From NCBI GenBank assembly GCA_963782045.1, contig CAWAIR010000037.1, positions 682,001 through 746,000 on the forward strand: a stretch of DNA of 64,000 nt, in the 5' to 3' direction. Shown here one piece after another: positions 24,902 to 34,290 of the stretch. Below the pieces are notes generated by a model. It did no database searches, was not told the DNA's origin, and was given only the letters and a program-made list of their open reading frames with translations. Position 1 is the first letter of the stretch. Each line of letters begins with the position of its first letter. Both the position numbers and the translations under genes were made by a program. The DNA comes from CAVSRC01 sp963782045 (lineage in GTDB: Bacteria > Pseudomonadota > Alphaproteobacteria > Rhizobiales > Kaistiaceae).

Positions 24902-27034
24902 ATGGTTGACATCGCCCAGAGCCGCCACAACCGAACGCGGAACATTCTGTTCGTCGGTCCCGATCGCCTTGAGCGTGTCGGCGTAGAAGATTGTCTTCTC
25001 CACGTCAAGAATAGTGCTCCGCGGGATAAGCGTCGCCCGATACGGATGCATTGGGAAAAGAAGCTCGCGTCCGCCCTGACGGTACTGGAGAGCGGCAATT
25101 TCGAGGGCGTCCTTCTAGACCTGTTTCTGCCCGGCGGCGAGGGACCGCAAGCCCTGGAAGCCATCCAAAAGGCTGCGCCCGGCGCCTTCGTGATGGTCAT
25201 TGCCACGACCGAACAGGCGGTGGCGGGATCGACCGCGAGGCGTCAGGACCGGGACGCACTTGTCGAGGGCTTGCTCGAAGTCCGGTCGCTTTCACCGGTT
25301 CTGCTAAATCTGATCGAGGGGAAGCCGGCGACCGCGGCCGCATCTGCCGAGGAGGCCGAGGCCAGGACCACGCTGGAATCGATCGGCGATGCGGTGCTGT
25401 GCACCGACGCGATCGGCCACGTGACGTATCTCAACGGCGCCGCGGAGAAGGCCACCGGATGGCCACGCGAAGAGGCCATCGGCCACCTGGCGAACGACGT
25501 TTTCCGCGTCATCGACGGCTCCACGCGCGAACCGATCCGCGATCCGCTGCAGCTTGCCATCATCAGGAACAAGCCGATGGTGTTGAAGAGCAACGCCATC
25601 CTGATCCGCCGGAATGGCAGCGAGCTGACCATCGCGGATACCATCGCCCCGATTCACCAGAGCAATGGAGACGTGACTGGCGCGGTTGTCGTCTTCCAGG
25701 ACGTCAGCGAAGCACGCGCTGCCGCGCTCAAGATATCCCACCTGGCGCATCACGATTTTCTCACCGACCTGCCCAACCGGATCCTCTTCGACGACCGGCT
25801 GAACCAGGCAATCCGTTTGGCGCGGCGCCACCAGCGGCAACTCGCCGTTCTTTTCCTCGATTGCGACAACTTCAAGAATATCAACGACTCGCTGGGTCAC
25901 ATGATGGGCGACCTCCTGCTTCAGTCGTTGGCCAAGCGGATCGTCGCCGCTGGACGCAGCTCCGACACGGTCAGCCGCCTGGGTGGCGACGAGTTCATTA
26001 TCCTTCTCCCCGAAGTGAACACGGTCGAGGATGCCACGACATATTCGAGCAAGATCCTCACCGAAGTCGCCAAGCCGCATCTCATCGGAGAGCACGAGCT
26101 TCACGTGACGGCGAGCATCGGTGTCGCCATGTATCCAGCCGATGGCCGCAACGCCGAAACCCTGGTCCACAACGCCGACCTCGCGCTGTATGAAGCCAAG
26201 GAAAGCGGCCGCAACACGTGCGAATGCTTCCGCCCGGGCATGACGACCCGTGCGCTCGAACGGCGATCCACAGAAGGCGGTCTTCTGAACGCGCTGGAGA
26301 AGGAAGAGTTCCTTCTGCACTACCAGCCGCGCATGAACCTGCAGACGGGGGCGGTCACCGGCGCCGAGGCGCTCATTCGCTGGCGCGATCCCGAGCGCGG
26401 CATCGTCTCTCCCGAAGAATTCATTCCGCTTGCCGAGGATTCCGGACTGATCGTGCCGATCGGACGGTGGGTCCTGCGGACGGCGTGCCGCCAGGCGATG
26501 AGCTGGCGGGACGCCGGGCTGCCGATCGGCACCATGGCGGTCAACGTCTCTCCCGTCGAATTCCGCAATTCCACCTATCTGGACGGAATTACCTTTCTGC
26601 TCGCCAACGGTCTCCTTGAACCTGGCATCCTCGAACTGGAGCTCACCGAGCGCACGCTCATGCAGGACCAGCAAACCGCCGGCACGACGCTGAAAGCGCT
26701 GTCGGATCTGGGCATCAGGCTGGCGCTCGACGACTTCGGCACAGGGTTCTCGAGCCTGAGTTATCTCCAGCGTTTCGCCATCAGCACCCTGAAGATCGAT
26801 CGCTCTTTCGTGGAGAGACTGCCGGAGGAGGCACGCGACCGGTCGCTGGTCGGGGCGATCATCAACATGGGCAACAGCCTGGAACTGGACGTGGTCGCCG
26901 AGGGGATCGAGACCGAGAGCCAGCTCAACATACTGCGCGAATTGAACTGCACGGAAGGCCAGGGTTTCCACTTTTGCCATCCGCTTCCACCGGAGGAATT
27001 CGCGACGTATTTCAGCGCGTCGCGGAACCAGTGA
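24902..27034 (+). CDS. Cyclic-di-GMP turnover protein: receiver-like, PAS, GGDEF and EAL domains
   Basis: A 710-residue multidomain signalling protein. It has a response-regulator receiver (about 1-120, phospho-acceptor Asp in VLLDLFLPGGEG), PAS (about 150-265, DAVLCTDAIGHVTYLNGAAEKATGW), GGDEF (about 275-435) and EAL (about 450-705). The diguanylate cyclase site is intact (SRLGGDEFIIL) with an inhibitory I-site RSSD five residues before it. The EAL domain has AEALIRW, LALDDFGTGFSSLSYL and VVAEGIET, so both activities may be present. ATG 24902 has GGGGGGAG about eight bases upstream. It is followed after 10 bp by a second c-di-GMP-related gene and is divergent from a Crp/Fnr-type regulator. 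No membrane helices. Confidence 0.92.
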   Translation: MVDIAQSRHNRTRNILFVGPDRLERVGVEDCLLHVKNSAPRDKRRPIRMHWEKKLASALTVLESGNFEGVLLDLFLPGGEGPQALEAIQKAAPGAFVMVIATTEQAVAGSTARRQDRDALVEGLLEVRSLSPVLLNLIEGKPATAAASAEEAEARTTLESIGDAVLCTDAIGHVTYLNGAAEKATGWPREEAIGHLANDVFRVIDGSTREPIRDPLQLAIIRNKPMVLKSNAILIRRNGSELTIADTIAPIHQSNGDVTGAVVVFQDVSEARAAALKISHLAHHDFLTDLPNRILFDDRLNQAIRLARRHQRQLAVLFLDCDNFKNINDSLGHMMGDLLLQSLAKRIVAAGRSSDTVSRLGGDEFIILLPEVNTVEDATTYSSKILTEVAKPHLIGEHELHVTASIGVAMYPADGRNAETLVHNADLALYEAKESGRNTCECFRPGMTTRALERRSTEGGLLNALEKEEFLLHYQPRMNLQTGAVTGAEALIRWRDPERGIVSPEEFIPLAEDSGLIVPIGRWVLRTACRQAMSWRDAGLPIGTMAVNVSPVEFRNSTYLDGITFLLANGLLEPGILELELTERTLMQDQQTAGTTLKALSDLGIRLALDDFGTGFSSLSYLQRFAISTLKIDRSFVERLPEEARDRSLVGAIINMGNSLELDVVAEGIETESQLNILRELNCTEGQGFHFCHPLPPEEFATYFSASRNQ

Positions 27035-27044
27035 GGGTCACGCC

Positions 27045-28451
27045 ATGTCGACAGAAGCCCGATCCGAGAATGCAGCAATTGTGAAGCCAAACGGACACGA
27101 CGGAACTGCGCGTATCCAGCCCCTCAAAGGGGCTCGCAACGAACAGTCGTTGCATGTGCTCGTCGCCGGCGAAATGGACTATTACAAGAAGGTCGTCGAC
27201 GCCCTCGCTGCGGCGGAGATTTCGCTGATCGATCGCGTGGCAACGGAAGACGAGCTCTTCGAAAAGCTGCAACGCGAGGAGTATGACTGTCTTATCGTTG
27301 GTCAGACCGCCTGCGGCCGTAACAGCATCGAGCTTCGCGAACTGATCGAACAACGCATCCCGACTCACTCCGCGACGATCATGCTGACCGATGCCGCCAA
27401 TCAGAGCGCCGTGCTCAAGGCATTCCGAAGCGGCTTCAGCGACTTCGTTTCGATGGATCACGAGTTTGGTCGGGAGCTGGTCCAGGCTGTGCGCCGGTCA
27501 GTCGAGCGCAATCGCAGGACGCAGGTTCTGATCGACGAGAACGAGCACCTGTCGATGCTGGCGCACTATGACCGGCTAACCGGCGTCCCCAACCGCAGCT
27601 TCCTTGAGGAGCGTCTCGCTGCCTTGCACGCCGGCGCAAAAAGGCACACCGACGCGTTTGCCGTGTTGCTGATTGATATCAACCGCTTCGAAGAGATCAG
27701 CGACATCCACGGTCACGCGGTAGGCGATCAGGTGCTCAGGACTTTCGCCCACAAGCTGATGTCCGCCTCGCGCGCCTCCGACACGTTCGGCCGGTTTGGC
27801 GATGCCGAGTTCCTCTGTCTCATGGATCGCGAAGTATCGTACGCGAAGGTGGAACAGGCCTGCGTCCGGCTTGCGGATGCATTGTCATTCTCTGCCGAGT
27901 TTGACAGCGTCGGATTGACGCTGTCAGCCAGCATCGGTGGCGCCGTATTCCCGTTCGACGGCAAGACCAGCGACGAGCTGCTGAGCGCCGCCAAGCAGGC
28001 CCTGCACACCGCCAAGACCACGGGCGTCGGATATTGTCTGCCGCAGCAGGCGCAATCCGTGTCGACCGACACCAACCAGACTGCGGCGGCAGTCGCCGTT
28101 GCCGAGACGAACGGCTCGGCCGCGACCGTGGCAACCGCGGCAGTGGATGCCGAAACGCCCGACGAACGTGTCGAGAACCGACGTCGCGCGCGGCGCGACC
28201 GGGTGCTGTTTCGCGGCAGGATCATTCTCGACAACGGCAATTCGACGATTGACTGCATCATCCGCGATCTGTCGCCCCGCGGCGCGCGGGTGACGCTCCA
28301 GGACCAAGCGATCGTTCCGCGGATGCTCTCCTTGGCCGTCCTCGACACCGGCCGCACCTTTGAAGCCATCCGGCGATGGCAGCGTGGTCAGAGCATCGGG
28401 CTGGAGTTCTCGCCTGGAGGCCAGAGCAGTCCGAGCAACGCCGTAAGTTAA
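27045..28451 (+). CDS. Probable c-di-GMP receptor: degenerate receiver, inactive GGDEF, PilZ
   Basis: A 468-residue protein in one unit with the GGDEF-EAL gene. An N-terminal receiver-like domain (about 35-150) reads YDCLIVGQTAC where the phospho-Asp is expected, so it is probably not phosphorylated. The GGDEF domain (about 165-335) has FGDAEF in place of GGDEF, so cyclase activity is not expected, but the I-site RASD is kept five residues upstream. An Ala/Thr-rich linker leads to a C-terminal PilZ domain (about 375-455) with RRRARRDR and DLSPRGA, the two c-di-GMP-binding motifs. It therefore looks like a sensor rather than an enzyme, possibly with two nucleotide sites. Output partner unknown. 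Confidence 0.88.
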   Translation: MSTEARSENAAIVKPNGHDGTARIQPLKGARNEQSLHVLVAGEMDYYKKVVDALAAAEISLIDRVATEDELFEKLQREEYDCLIVGQTACGRNSIELRELIEQRIPTHSATIMLTDAANQSAVLKAFRSGFSDFVSMDHEFGRELVQAVRRSVERNRRTQVLIDENEHLSMLAHYDRLTGVPNRSFLEERLAALHAGAKRHTDAFAVLLIDINRFEEISDIHGHAVGDQVLRTFAHKLMSASRASDTFGRFGDAEFLCLMDREVSYAKVEQACVRLADALSFSAEFDSVGLTLSASIGGAVFPFDGKTSDELLSAAKQALHTAKTTGVGYCLPQQAQSVSTDTNQTAAAVAVAETNGSAATVATAAVDAETPDERVENRRRARRDRVLFRGRIILDNGNSTIDCIIRDLSPRGARVTLQDQAIVPRMLSLAVLDTGRTFEAIRRWQRGQSIGLEFSPGGQSSPSNAVS

Positions 28452-28471
28452 CCGAGGCTGCCGGTGTAATT

Positions 28472-30182
28472 TCAGCAGAAGTCGAAGTCGCAACCCTGGT
28501 CCGCCTGAAGCACGTGGTCGTGGTAGAGGCGGTCGTAGCCGCGGCGCGCCGGCGGCGCCGGACGGCTGGCCTCCAAGGCGGCGCGGCGCCTCGCCAGTTC
28601 CACTTCGTCGACCATGAGGTCGATGCGCTTCTGCGAGACGCTGAGGGCGATGCGGTCGCCGGTCTCGACCAGCGCCAGCGGGCCGCCGGTGGCGGCGTCC
28701 GGGGTCACGTGCAGCACCACGGCGCCATAGGCAGTGCCCGACATGCGCGCGTCGGAGATGCGCACCATGTCCTTGACGCCGGCGCGGGCGAGCTTGCGCG
28801 GGATCGGCAGGTAGCCCGCCTCGGGCATGGCGACGTCGCTCTGCGGGCCGGCGTTCTGGAGCACCAGGATGTCGTCGGAGGCGACGTCGAGATCGTCGGA
28901 ATCGATGCGGGCGGCCAGATCCTCGAGCGAGGTGAAGACCAGCGCCCGGCCGGTGTGCTCGAGCAGCTTCTGGTCGGCGGCCGAGCGCTTGAGGATGGCG
29001 CCGCCGGGCGCCAGCGACCCGAACAGGGCGACCAGCCCGCCCTTCTCCTCGATGGGCTCGGCGCGCGCCTTGACGATGGCGCGGTCGACCGGGTCGGCCG
29101 GCGGACGGGCAAGGCGCTCGCCGAGCGTCTCGCCGGTGACGGTCATGCAGGTGAGGTCGAGCAAGGAGCTGAGCTCGCGCAGCACCGCGTCCACGCCGCC
29201 GGCGGCGAACAGGTCTTCCATGTAGCCGGTGCCGACCGGCTTGAGGTTGACCAGAACCGGAGTTGTTTCAGACAGTTCGTTGAAGCGCTTGAGGTCGAGC
29301 GCGAAGCCGCGGCGGCGGGCGATCGCGGTGAGATGGATGACCGCATTGGTCGAGCCGCCGATGGCGAGCAGCACGCGGATGGCGTTCTCGATCGACGCCG
29401 GCGTGATGATGCGCGATGGCGTCAGGTCGGTGCCGATGAGGGCCGCCGCCCGCGCGCCGCTCTCCTCGGCGATGCGCAGCCGGTCGGCATGGACGGCGGG
29501 TGCCGCGGCGGAGCCGGGCAGCCCCATGCCGAGCGCCTCGGTCAGACAGGCGATGGTGCTGGCGGTGCCCATGACGGCGCAGGTGCCGGCGGTGGTGGCG
29601 AGCCGCCCCTCGACCTGCTCGATCTCCTCCCTGTCGATATCCCCGGCGCGGTAGCGCGCCCAGAAGCGGCGGCAGTCGGTGCAGGCGCCGAGGCGCTCGC
29701 CCTTGTGGCGCGAGGTCGACATCGGGCCCGGCGGCGAGCGCCACCGCCGGCACGTCGGCGGAGGCAGCCGCCATCAGTTGCGCCGGCAGCGTCTTGTCGC
29801 AGCCGCCCATCAGCACCACCGCATCCATCGGCTGGGCGCGGATCATCTCCTCGGTGTCGAGCGCCATCAGGTTGCGGAACTTGAGGCTGGTCGGCGACAG
29901 GAAGACCTCGCCCAGCGAAATGGTCGGGAACGGGATGGGCAAGGCACCCGCGGCAAGCACGCCGCGCTTCACCGCTTCGAGCATTTCGGGGAAATGGCGA
30001 TGGCAATTGTTGAAGCCCGATGCCGTATAGGCAATCCCGACCACCGGCCGGTCGAGCATGGCATCGGTGTAGCCCATGGAGCGGGCGAAGGAGCGGCGCA
30101 GATAGCGGGCAAAGTCCTTGTCGCCGTAATTGGTTAGGCCGCGGTCGATGCCGCGGGGATGGTCGTCCGACCGATTGTCCAT
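28472..30182 (-). pseudogene. IlvD/Edd-family sugar-acid (or dihydroxy-acid) dehydratase with one-base frameshift
   Basis: Two overlapping frames together make a normal 569-residue IlvD/Edd dehydratase. The first frame (from ATG 30182) gives DNRSDDHPRGIDRGLTNYGD, GFNNCHRHF and MGGCDKTLPAQLMAAASADVPAVALAAGP, two of the three iron-sulfur Cys. The second frame continues MSTSRHKGERLGACTDCRRFW, GTCAVMGTASTIACLTEALG (third Cys) and SDARMSGTAYGAVVLHVTPD. The join sits at 29723, where one base too many separates GGGCCC from ATGTCG. The ACTDCRRFW form is common in L-arabonate-type dehydratases; the substrate is not decided. A FadR-type regulator and a ketopantoate-reductase-like gene lie upstream on the same strand. 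Confidence 0.85.
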
Positions 30183-30275
30183 GAGAGGCCCTGCCCGGAT
30201 TTACGCATGTCGCGTCGCCAGATAGGCGGCTTCGCCGGCAGTGCGCAAGGGCCCGCCGGTCGCATGCCGGCCGGC

Positions 30276-31016
30276 TCAGTAGCGGCGCGGCGTGTCGCGG
30301 TCGCGCATGATGCGGGCGATCGTGCTGTGCGCGGTGGAGACGATCTCTTCCATGGTGTCGTGGGCGGTCTTCGGATCGCCCCGGGCGATGGCTTCATAGA
30401 CCGCCGTGTGCTGTTCGAGGCCGATCTTGAACCGCCAGGTCTCCAGGGCCTGAAGCCTGAAGCTCATGTCGAGGATGGGCGCGATGATCGTGCTCAGCCG
30501 GTCGAACAGGGCGTTGCCGCTCGCCGCCAGCAGCGCGGTGTGAAACTCGACGTCGGCCTGCAGGAACAGCGACTCGTTGTCGACATTGAGGCGCATGCCG
30601 TCGAGCGCCGCCTTGATGCGGGTGAGGCGTTCGATGTCGGCGCGGCGCGCCGCCAGTGCCGCGGCCGCCGGCTCGATCGTCCGGCGCAGCTCGATCAGAT
30701 CGTCGAGGAACTCCTGGCGGATGTTTTCCGGCCTATGCCAGGCAATCACGTCCGGGTCGAGCAGGTTCCACGATGAGCGCGGCAGCACCGAGGTGCCGGT
30801 GCGGCGGCGCGAGGCGACCAGCCCCTTGGCGGCGAGCACCTTGAGGGCCTCGCGCACGGCCTGGCGGCTGACGCCGAATTGCCCGGCCAGCTCCGATTCG
30901 CGCGGCAGGCCGGCGCCTTCGCCGTAGTCGCTGGCGATAATGCGGCGGCCGATCTCATGGGCCACCTTGGCGTGGCGGGCACTCGATGGGTAGAGGCGTT
31001 TGCTCGGCAAAATCAA
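30276..31016 (-). CDS. GntR/FadR-family transcription regulator (FCD domain)
   Basis: A 246-residue regulator with an N-terminal winged HTH (IGRRIIASDYGEGAGLPRESELAGQFGVSRQAVREALKVLAAKGLV) and an all-helical FCD effector domain (DDLIELRRTIEPAAAALAARR, LFLQADVEFHTALLAASGNALF, RFKIGLEQHTAVYEAI). The conserved Asp/His residues of the FCD metal site are visible (D in LQADVEFH, H in EFH and LEQH). FadR-type proteins next to IlvD/Edd dehydratases usually sense sugar acids, so it probably controls the dehydratase 93 bp downstream on the same strand. Effector unknown. Confidence 0.92.
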   Translation of the reverse strand: MILPSKRLYPSSARHAKVAHEIGRRIIASDYGEGAGLPRESELAGQFGVSRQAVREALKVLAAKGLVASRRRTGTSVLPRSSWNLLDPDVIAWHRPENIRQEFLDDLIELRRTIEPAAAALAARRADIERLTRIKAALDGMRLNVDNESLFLQADVEFHTALLAASGNALFDRLSTIIAPILDMSFRLQALETWRFKIGLEQHTAVYEAIARGDPKTAHDTMEEIVSTAHSTIARIMRDRDTPRRY

Positions 31017-31096
31017 ATGGTTGTCACCAGAGACCGGAAGGCCACAACCTATCAGCGATCCTGCCGCCGGTCTACACGACCGGCAGCGCCGGCGCG

Positions 31097-32080
31097 TCAG
31101 CCGACGTAGAGGCCGGCGGCACGGGCGCGCGCCCGCATCAGCCGGGAGAGCGTGTCGAGGGTGGCCACCGGCACGCCGGCGTCGTGGGCAAGCGCGACGG
31201 GCACGGTAATCTGCGCGTCGATCTCCATCGGCCGACCGTTGTCGAGGTCCTGGAGGATCGACGGACGGTGGTTGGTGCCCCGCGACCAGCCCTCGAGCTT
31301 GGCATCAATGTCCTCGTCGAGCGCGACGCCGCAGGCAGCCGCGATGGCGTTGGCTTCCCGCCAGGCGCTGCGCGCCACGTCGCGTAGCGCCGAATCCGAC
31401 AGGCCAAGCCCGGCCGGCATGGTGGTCAGCACCGAAAGCGGCGAGGAGACGATGATGAGGGCGAGCTTGTTCCACACCTCGAAGCGAATGGGCCGGTGGG
31501 TCTCGATCATCAGCCCGGCAGTGCTGAGCGCATTGGCGAGGGCGGCCAGGCGCGGCGTCTCGGCGCCATCCAGTTCGCCCAGCGCCAGGCGGTTGTTGCC
31601 GCCCTCGTAGTGGATCACGCCCGGCGCGGTCACCGTCGCCGGCAGGTTGACGACGCAGCCGATGGTGCGGTCGACGCCGACCTCGTCCCACAGGATGCCG
31701 CCCGGATCGAGCCGTTCGAGGCGACGCTCACCCCACGCCCCGCCGGCCTTGTGGAAGTACCACCAGGGGATGCCGTTGATGGCGTAGGCAACCGCCGTGT
31801 CGGGGCCGAGCAGCGGGAGCATCGGCCGGGCGATCGCGGGAATTTGATGCGCCTTGACCGCCGCAATCACCACGTCCTGAGGGCCAAGCTCGGCCGGGTC
31901 GGCGCTGGCGGCGAGGCGGACCACATCGGTCCGTTCCGGCGCCTGGAAGGTGAGGCCATTCTCCTGGATGGCGGCGAGATGGGCGCCGCGGGCGACGACC
32001 GACGTTTCGACACCGGAGAGCGCTAGCCGCGCGGCGATCACGCCGCCAATGGCACCGGCCCCGTAGACGCAGACCTTCAT
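31097..32080 (-). CDS. Ketopantoate reductase (PanE/ApbA)-family oxidoreductase
   Basis: A 327-residue NAD(P)-dependent 6-phosphogluconate-dehydrogenase-like reductase. It has the N-terminal Rossmann motif VYGAGAIGGVIAARL, VARGAHLAAIQENGL, VIAAVKAHQIP (the family's conserved Lys), and a C-terminal helical domain with RFEVWNKLALIIVSSPLSVLT and SILQDLDNGRPMEIDAQ, the PanE signature with Lys, Asn and Glu. PanE makes pantoate for CoA, but such paralogues beside sugar-acid genes often have other substrates, so panE is not assigned. ATG 32080 is preceded by GAGGGG. It is the first gene of the set that includes fadR and the dehydratase. Confidence 0.88.
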   Translation of the reverse strand: MKVCVYGAGAIGGVIAARLALSGVETSVVARGAHLAAIQENGLTFQAPERTDVVRLAASADPAELGPQDVVIAAVKAHQIPAIARPMLPLLGPDTAVAYAINGIPWWYFHKAGGAWGERRLERLDPGGILWDEVGVDRTIGCVVNLPATVTAPGVIHYEGGNNRLALGELDGAETPRLAALANALSTAGLMIETHRPIRFEVWNKLALIIVSSPLSVLTTMPAGLGLSDSALRDVARSAWREANAIAAACGVALDEDIDAKLEGWSRGTNHRPSILQDLDNGRPMEIDAQITVPVALAHDAGVPVATLDTLSRLMRARARAAGLYVG

Positions 32081-32308
32081 GGTGGAACCCCTCCCCTCAT
32101 CCGCCGGGCGCGGCGGCCTTGCCAGATAGCGCGAAGCGGACGCGCCGCAACCTACTCGTCTTCCAGATACTTGCCGATCAGCGACAGGTCGGCGGCGCCT
32201 CACGGCGTCGCGGCCATCGGCCGGCGCTTGATCCCGCACCCGCCGCTCCCCAGATTTGGTGGTGCCACGCTGTAGGATCGTCCTCATCCATCTGTTACAA
32301 ATACGGCC

Positions 32309-34135
32309 ATGTCGGAAACGGATACAGAGACATCGACGCGCTCCGACGCGATCGTGATGGCGCGGTCTCAGGACGATGCGGCCGCTGCGGACGACATCCC
32401 CCGACCCAACGGGGCGGCTGAGCGCAGCGGCGACGTCGCCCGCGATCAGGAACCGGTTGAGAAATCCGTCGCTCCGGATGTGACCTCCGGAGCCCCGCAG
32501 CCGCAGGAGCCGGCGGCTGCCGAAACGCCGCCGCCCGAGGCCGCCGCGGACGAGGCGGCCGCTCAGGAGGCGCCGCCGCCCAGCGGTCCGGCGCCCTCGT
32601 CGAGCGAGGTGGAGCTGAAGCTGCTGGTCGATGCGGATCGGCTGGCGGGCTTCAACGACGCGCCCGTCATCGTCGCCCATGCGCGCAACAAGGGCAGCCG
32701 CAAGCGCCTGAAGGCGGTCTATTACGACACGCCCGAGCGGCTGCTCCAGAACAACGGACTGAGCCTCAGGGTGCGACAGAGCGGCCAGCGCTTCGTGCAG
32801 ACCGTGAAGGCGGAACTCGGCGACGATCCGCTCCGGCGTGGCGAATGGGAGGCGAGCGTCGCCTCGCTCGCCCCCGACATCGGCCTGGCGATGCCGTTCG
32901 TTGCGGCCAAGGTCCGCGAGGCGCTGTGGACCCAGCCGTTGCTGCCGGTGTTCACCTCGGATATCCGCCGCCATCAGCGCATCGTCGACATGCCCTCCGG
33001 TACGGTCGAGGTCGCGTTCGACCGGGGCATGCTCAAATCCGGCGATCGCACGCTGCCGGTCAGCGAGATCGAGCTTGAACTCAAGGAGGGAAGCCCGTCG
33101 GCGATCTACGAGCTGGCCGGGCAACTCGCCGATCACGGGCCGGTGCGGCCGTCGATCCGCAGCAAGGCGGCGCGCGGCTTCGACCTCGCCACCGACGCGC
33201 CGCCGCCGGCGAAGCTGCCGCGCAAGCTCGACGTCGACCCCGCTTTGCCGCTCGACGACGCCTTCGCCGCCATCCTGGGATCATGTCTCCGCGATCTCCT
33301 TGTGTCGGTGCCGGCGGCGGAGGACGGGCGCGATCCGGAAGGCGTGCACCAGGTCCGCGTCGCCTTGCGCCGCCTGCGTTCGGCGCTCGATTCGATGGCG
33401 ACCGTGGTCGCCTCGGACAGGCTCGAGGCACTGCGCGAGGACGCCAAGTGGCTGGCGGCAGCGATGTCGGCGGCGCGCACCTGGGACATCTTCCGCGGCG
33501 AGACTCTCCCCATCGTCGCCGGGAACTGCCCGGTCATCGCCGGCTTCGACGTGCTGGACGAGGGCGCCGAGAAACGGCGGCTCAGCGCGTATGAAGGGGC
33601 GCGGCTGGCGCTCGCCGACCAGCGCACGGCGCGATTCATGATCCGCCTCGGCGGCTGGACCGAAACGCGCGGCTGGCGCGCCGACGCGGCGCCGGAAAGC
33701 CTGCCGTCGCTGGCCGAGCCGGCCTTCAGCTTCGCCCGCCGCGTTCTCTCGCTGCACCATGCCAAGGTGCTGAAGCGCGGCCGCCACTTCAGCGCGCTCG
33801 CCGCGCCGGAACGCCACCGGCTGCGGCTGGCCGTGAAGAAGCTGCGCTACGTCTCGGATTTCCTTTTGCCACTCTGCACCGACCGCAAGTCCGCCCGACA
33901 GTTCACCAGCCGTCTTTCAGAGCTTCAGGACGAGCTCGGCGCCTTCAACGACATGGCGACGACGGGCTCGCTGCTGACCCATCTGGTCGCGGGCTCGGCC
34001 GAAAGCGGCACGGCGGCCGCGGCGATCATGGGCTGGCAGGCGCACGCCATGGTCGGCGCCGAAAGCCGCCTGCGCAGCGCCTGGCGGAGCTTTTCCAAGA
34101 CCAGGGCGCCCTGGGCGCCGCCGGTCCTGGCCTAG
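32309..34135 (+). CDS. CYTH-CHAD domain protein
   Basis: A 608-residue cytoplasmic protein. Residues 1-100 are an acidic, Pro/Ala/Glu-rich disordered lead. A CYTH triphosphate tunnel domain follows (about 100-295) with the ExExK motif EVELK, YYDTPERLLQNNGLSLRVRQSGQ and SEIELELKEG. A C-terminal CHAD helical domain (about 315-600) has VHQVRVALRRLRSAL and HRLRLAVKKLRYVSDFL, the two conserved His-rich helices. CYTH domains hydrolyse inorganic triphosphate; CHAD binds polyphosphate. The pair is usually linked with polyphosphate metabolism. It is divergent from the PanE-like gene and upstream of feoAB, with no sign of a shared operon. Confidence 0.92.
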   Translation: MSETDTETSTRSDAIVMARSQDDAAAADDIPRPNGAAERSGDVARDQEPVEKSVAPDVTSGAPQPQEPAAAETPPPEAAADEAAAQEAPPPSGPAPSSSEVELKLLVDADRLAGFNDAPVIVAHARNKGSRKRLKAVYYDTPERLLQNNGLSLRVRQSGQRFVQTVKAELGDDPLRRGEWEASVASLAPDIGLAMPFVAAKVREALWTQPLLPVFTSDIRRHQRIVDMPSGTVEVAFDRGMLKSGDRTLPVSEIELELKEGSPSAIYELAGQLADHGPVRPSIRSKAARGFDLATDAPPPAKLPRKLDVDPALPLDDAFAAILGSCLRDLLVSVPAAEDGRDPEGVHQVRVALRRLRSALDSMATVVASDRLEALREDAKWLAAAMSAARTWDIFRGETLPIVAGNCPVIAGFDVLDEGAEKRRLSAYEGARLALADQRTARFMIRLGGWTETRGWRADAAPESLPSLAEPAFSFARRVLSLHHAKVLKRGRHFSALAAPERHRLRLAVKKLRYVSDFLLPLCTDRKSARQFTSRLSELQDELGAFNDMATTGSLLTHLVAGSAESGTAAAAIMGWQAHAMVGAESRLRSAWRSFSKTRAPWAPPVLA

Positions 34136-34166
34136 CAACCCCAAGTCATCCGCTGCTTTCAAGCAA

Positions 34167-34183
34167 ATTGGAACGGTTCTGAA
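34167..34183. promoter_or_regulatory. Irr/ICE-like iron-control box upstream of feoAB
   Basis: ATTGGAA-CGG-TTCTGAA is an imperfect palindrome that matches the rhizobial iron-control element (TTTAGAA-N3-TTCTAAA) at 11 of 14 palindrome positions. It lies 108 bp upstream of feoA. Irr is the known iron/heme regulator using such boxes in Rhizobiales. Confidence 0.45.
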
Positions 34184-34210
34184 GTAAGCAATAATGAATT
34201 GCCTTCGCAT

Positions 34211-34224
34211 TTGATCCTTATCTA
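34211..34224. promoter_or_regulatory. FNR/FixK-type box upstream of feoAB
   Basis: TTGATCCTTATCTA matches TTGAT-N4-ATCAA at nine of ten defined bases and lies 67-80 bp before the feoA start. FNR control of feoAB is established in enterics; here it is inferred from the motif and from similar boxes elsewhere in the window. Confidence 0.5.
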
Positions 34225-34290
34225 TATGGAACCAGCAATCGGCCCTTATGGTGCCCCTTGAAGGCATCCTAACGGACAGGCAGATGTTCC

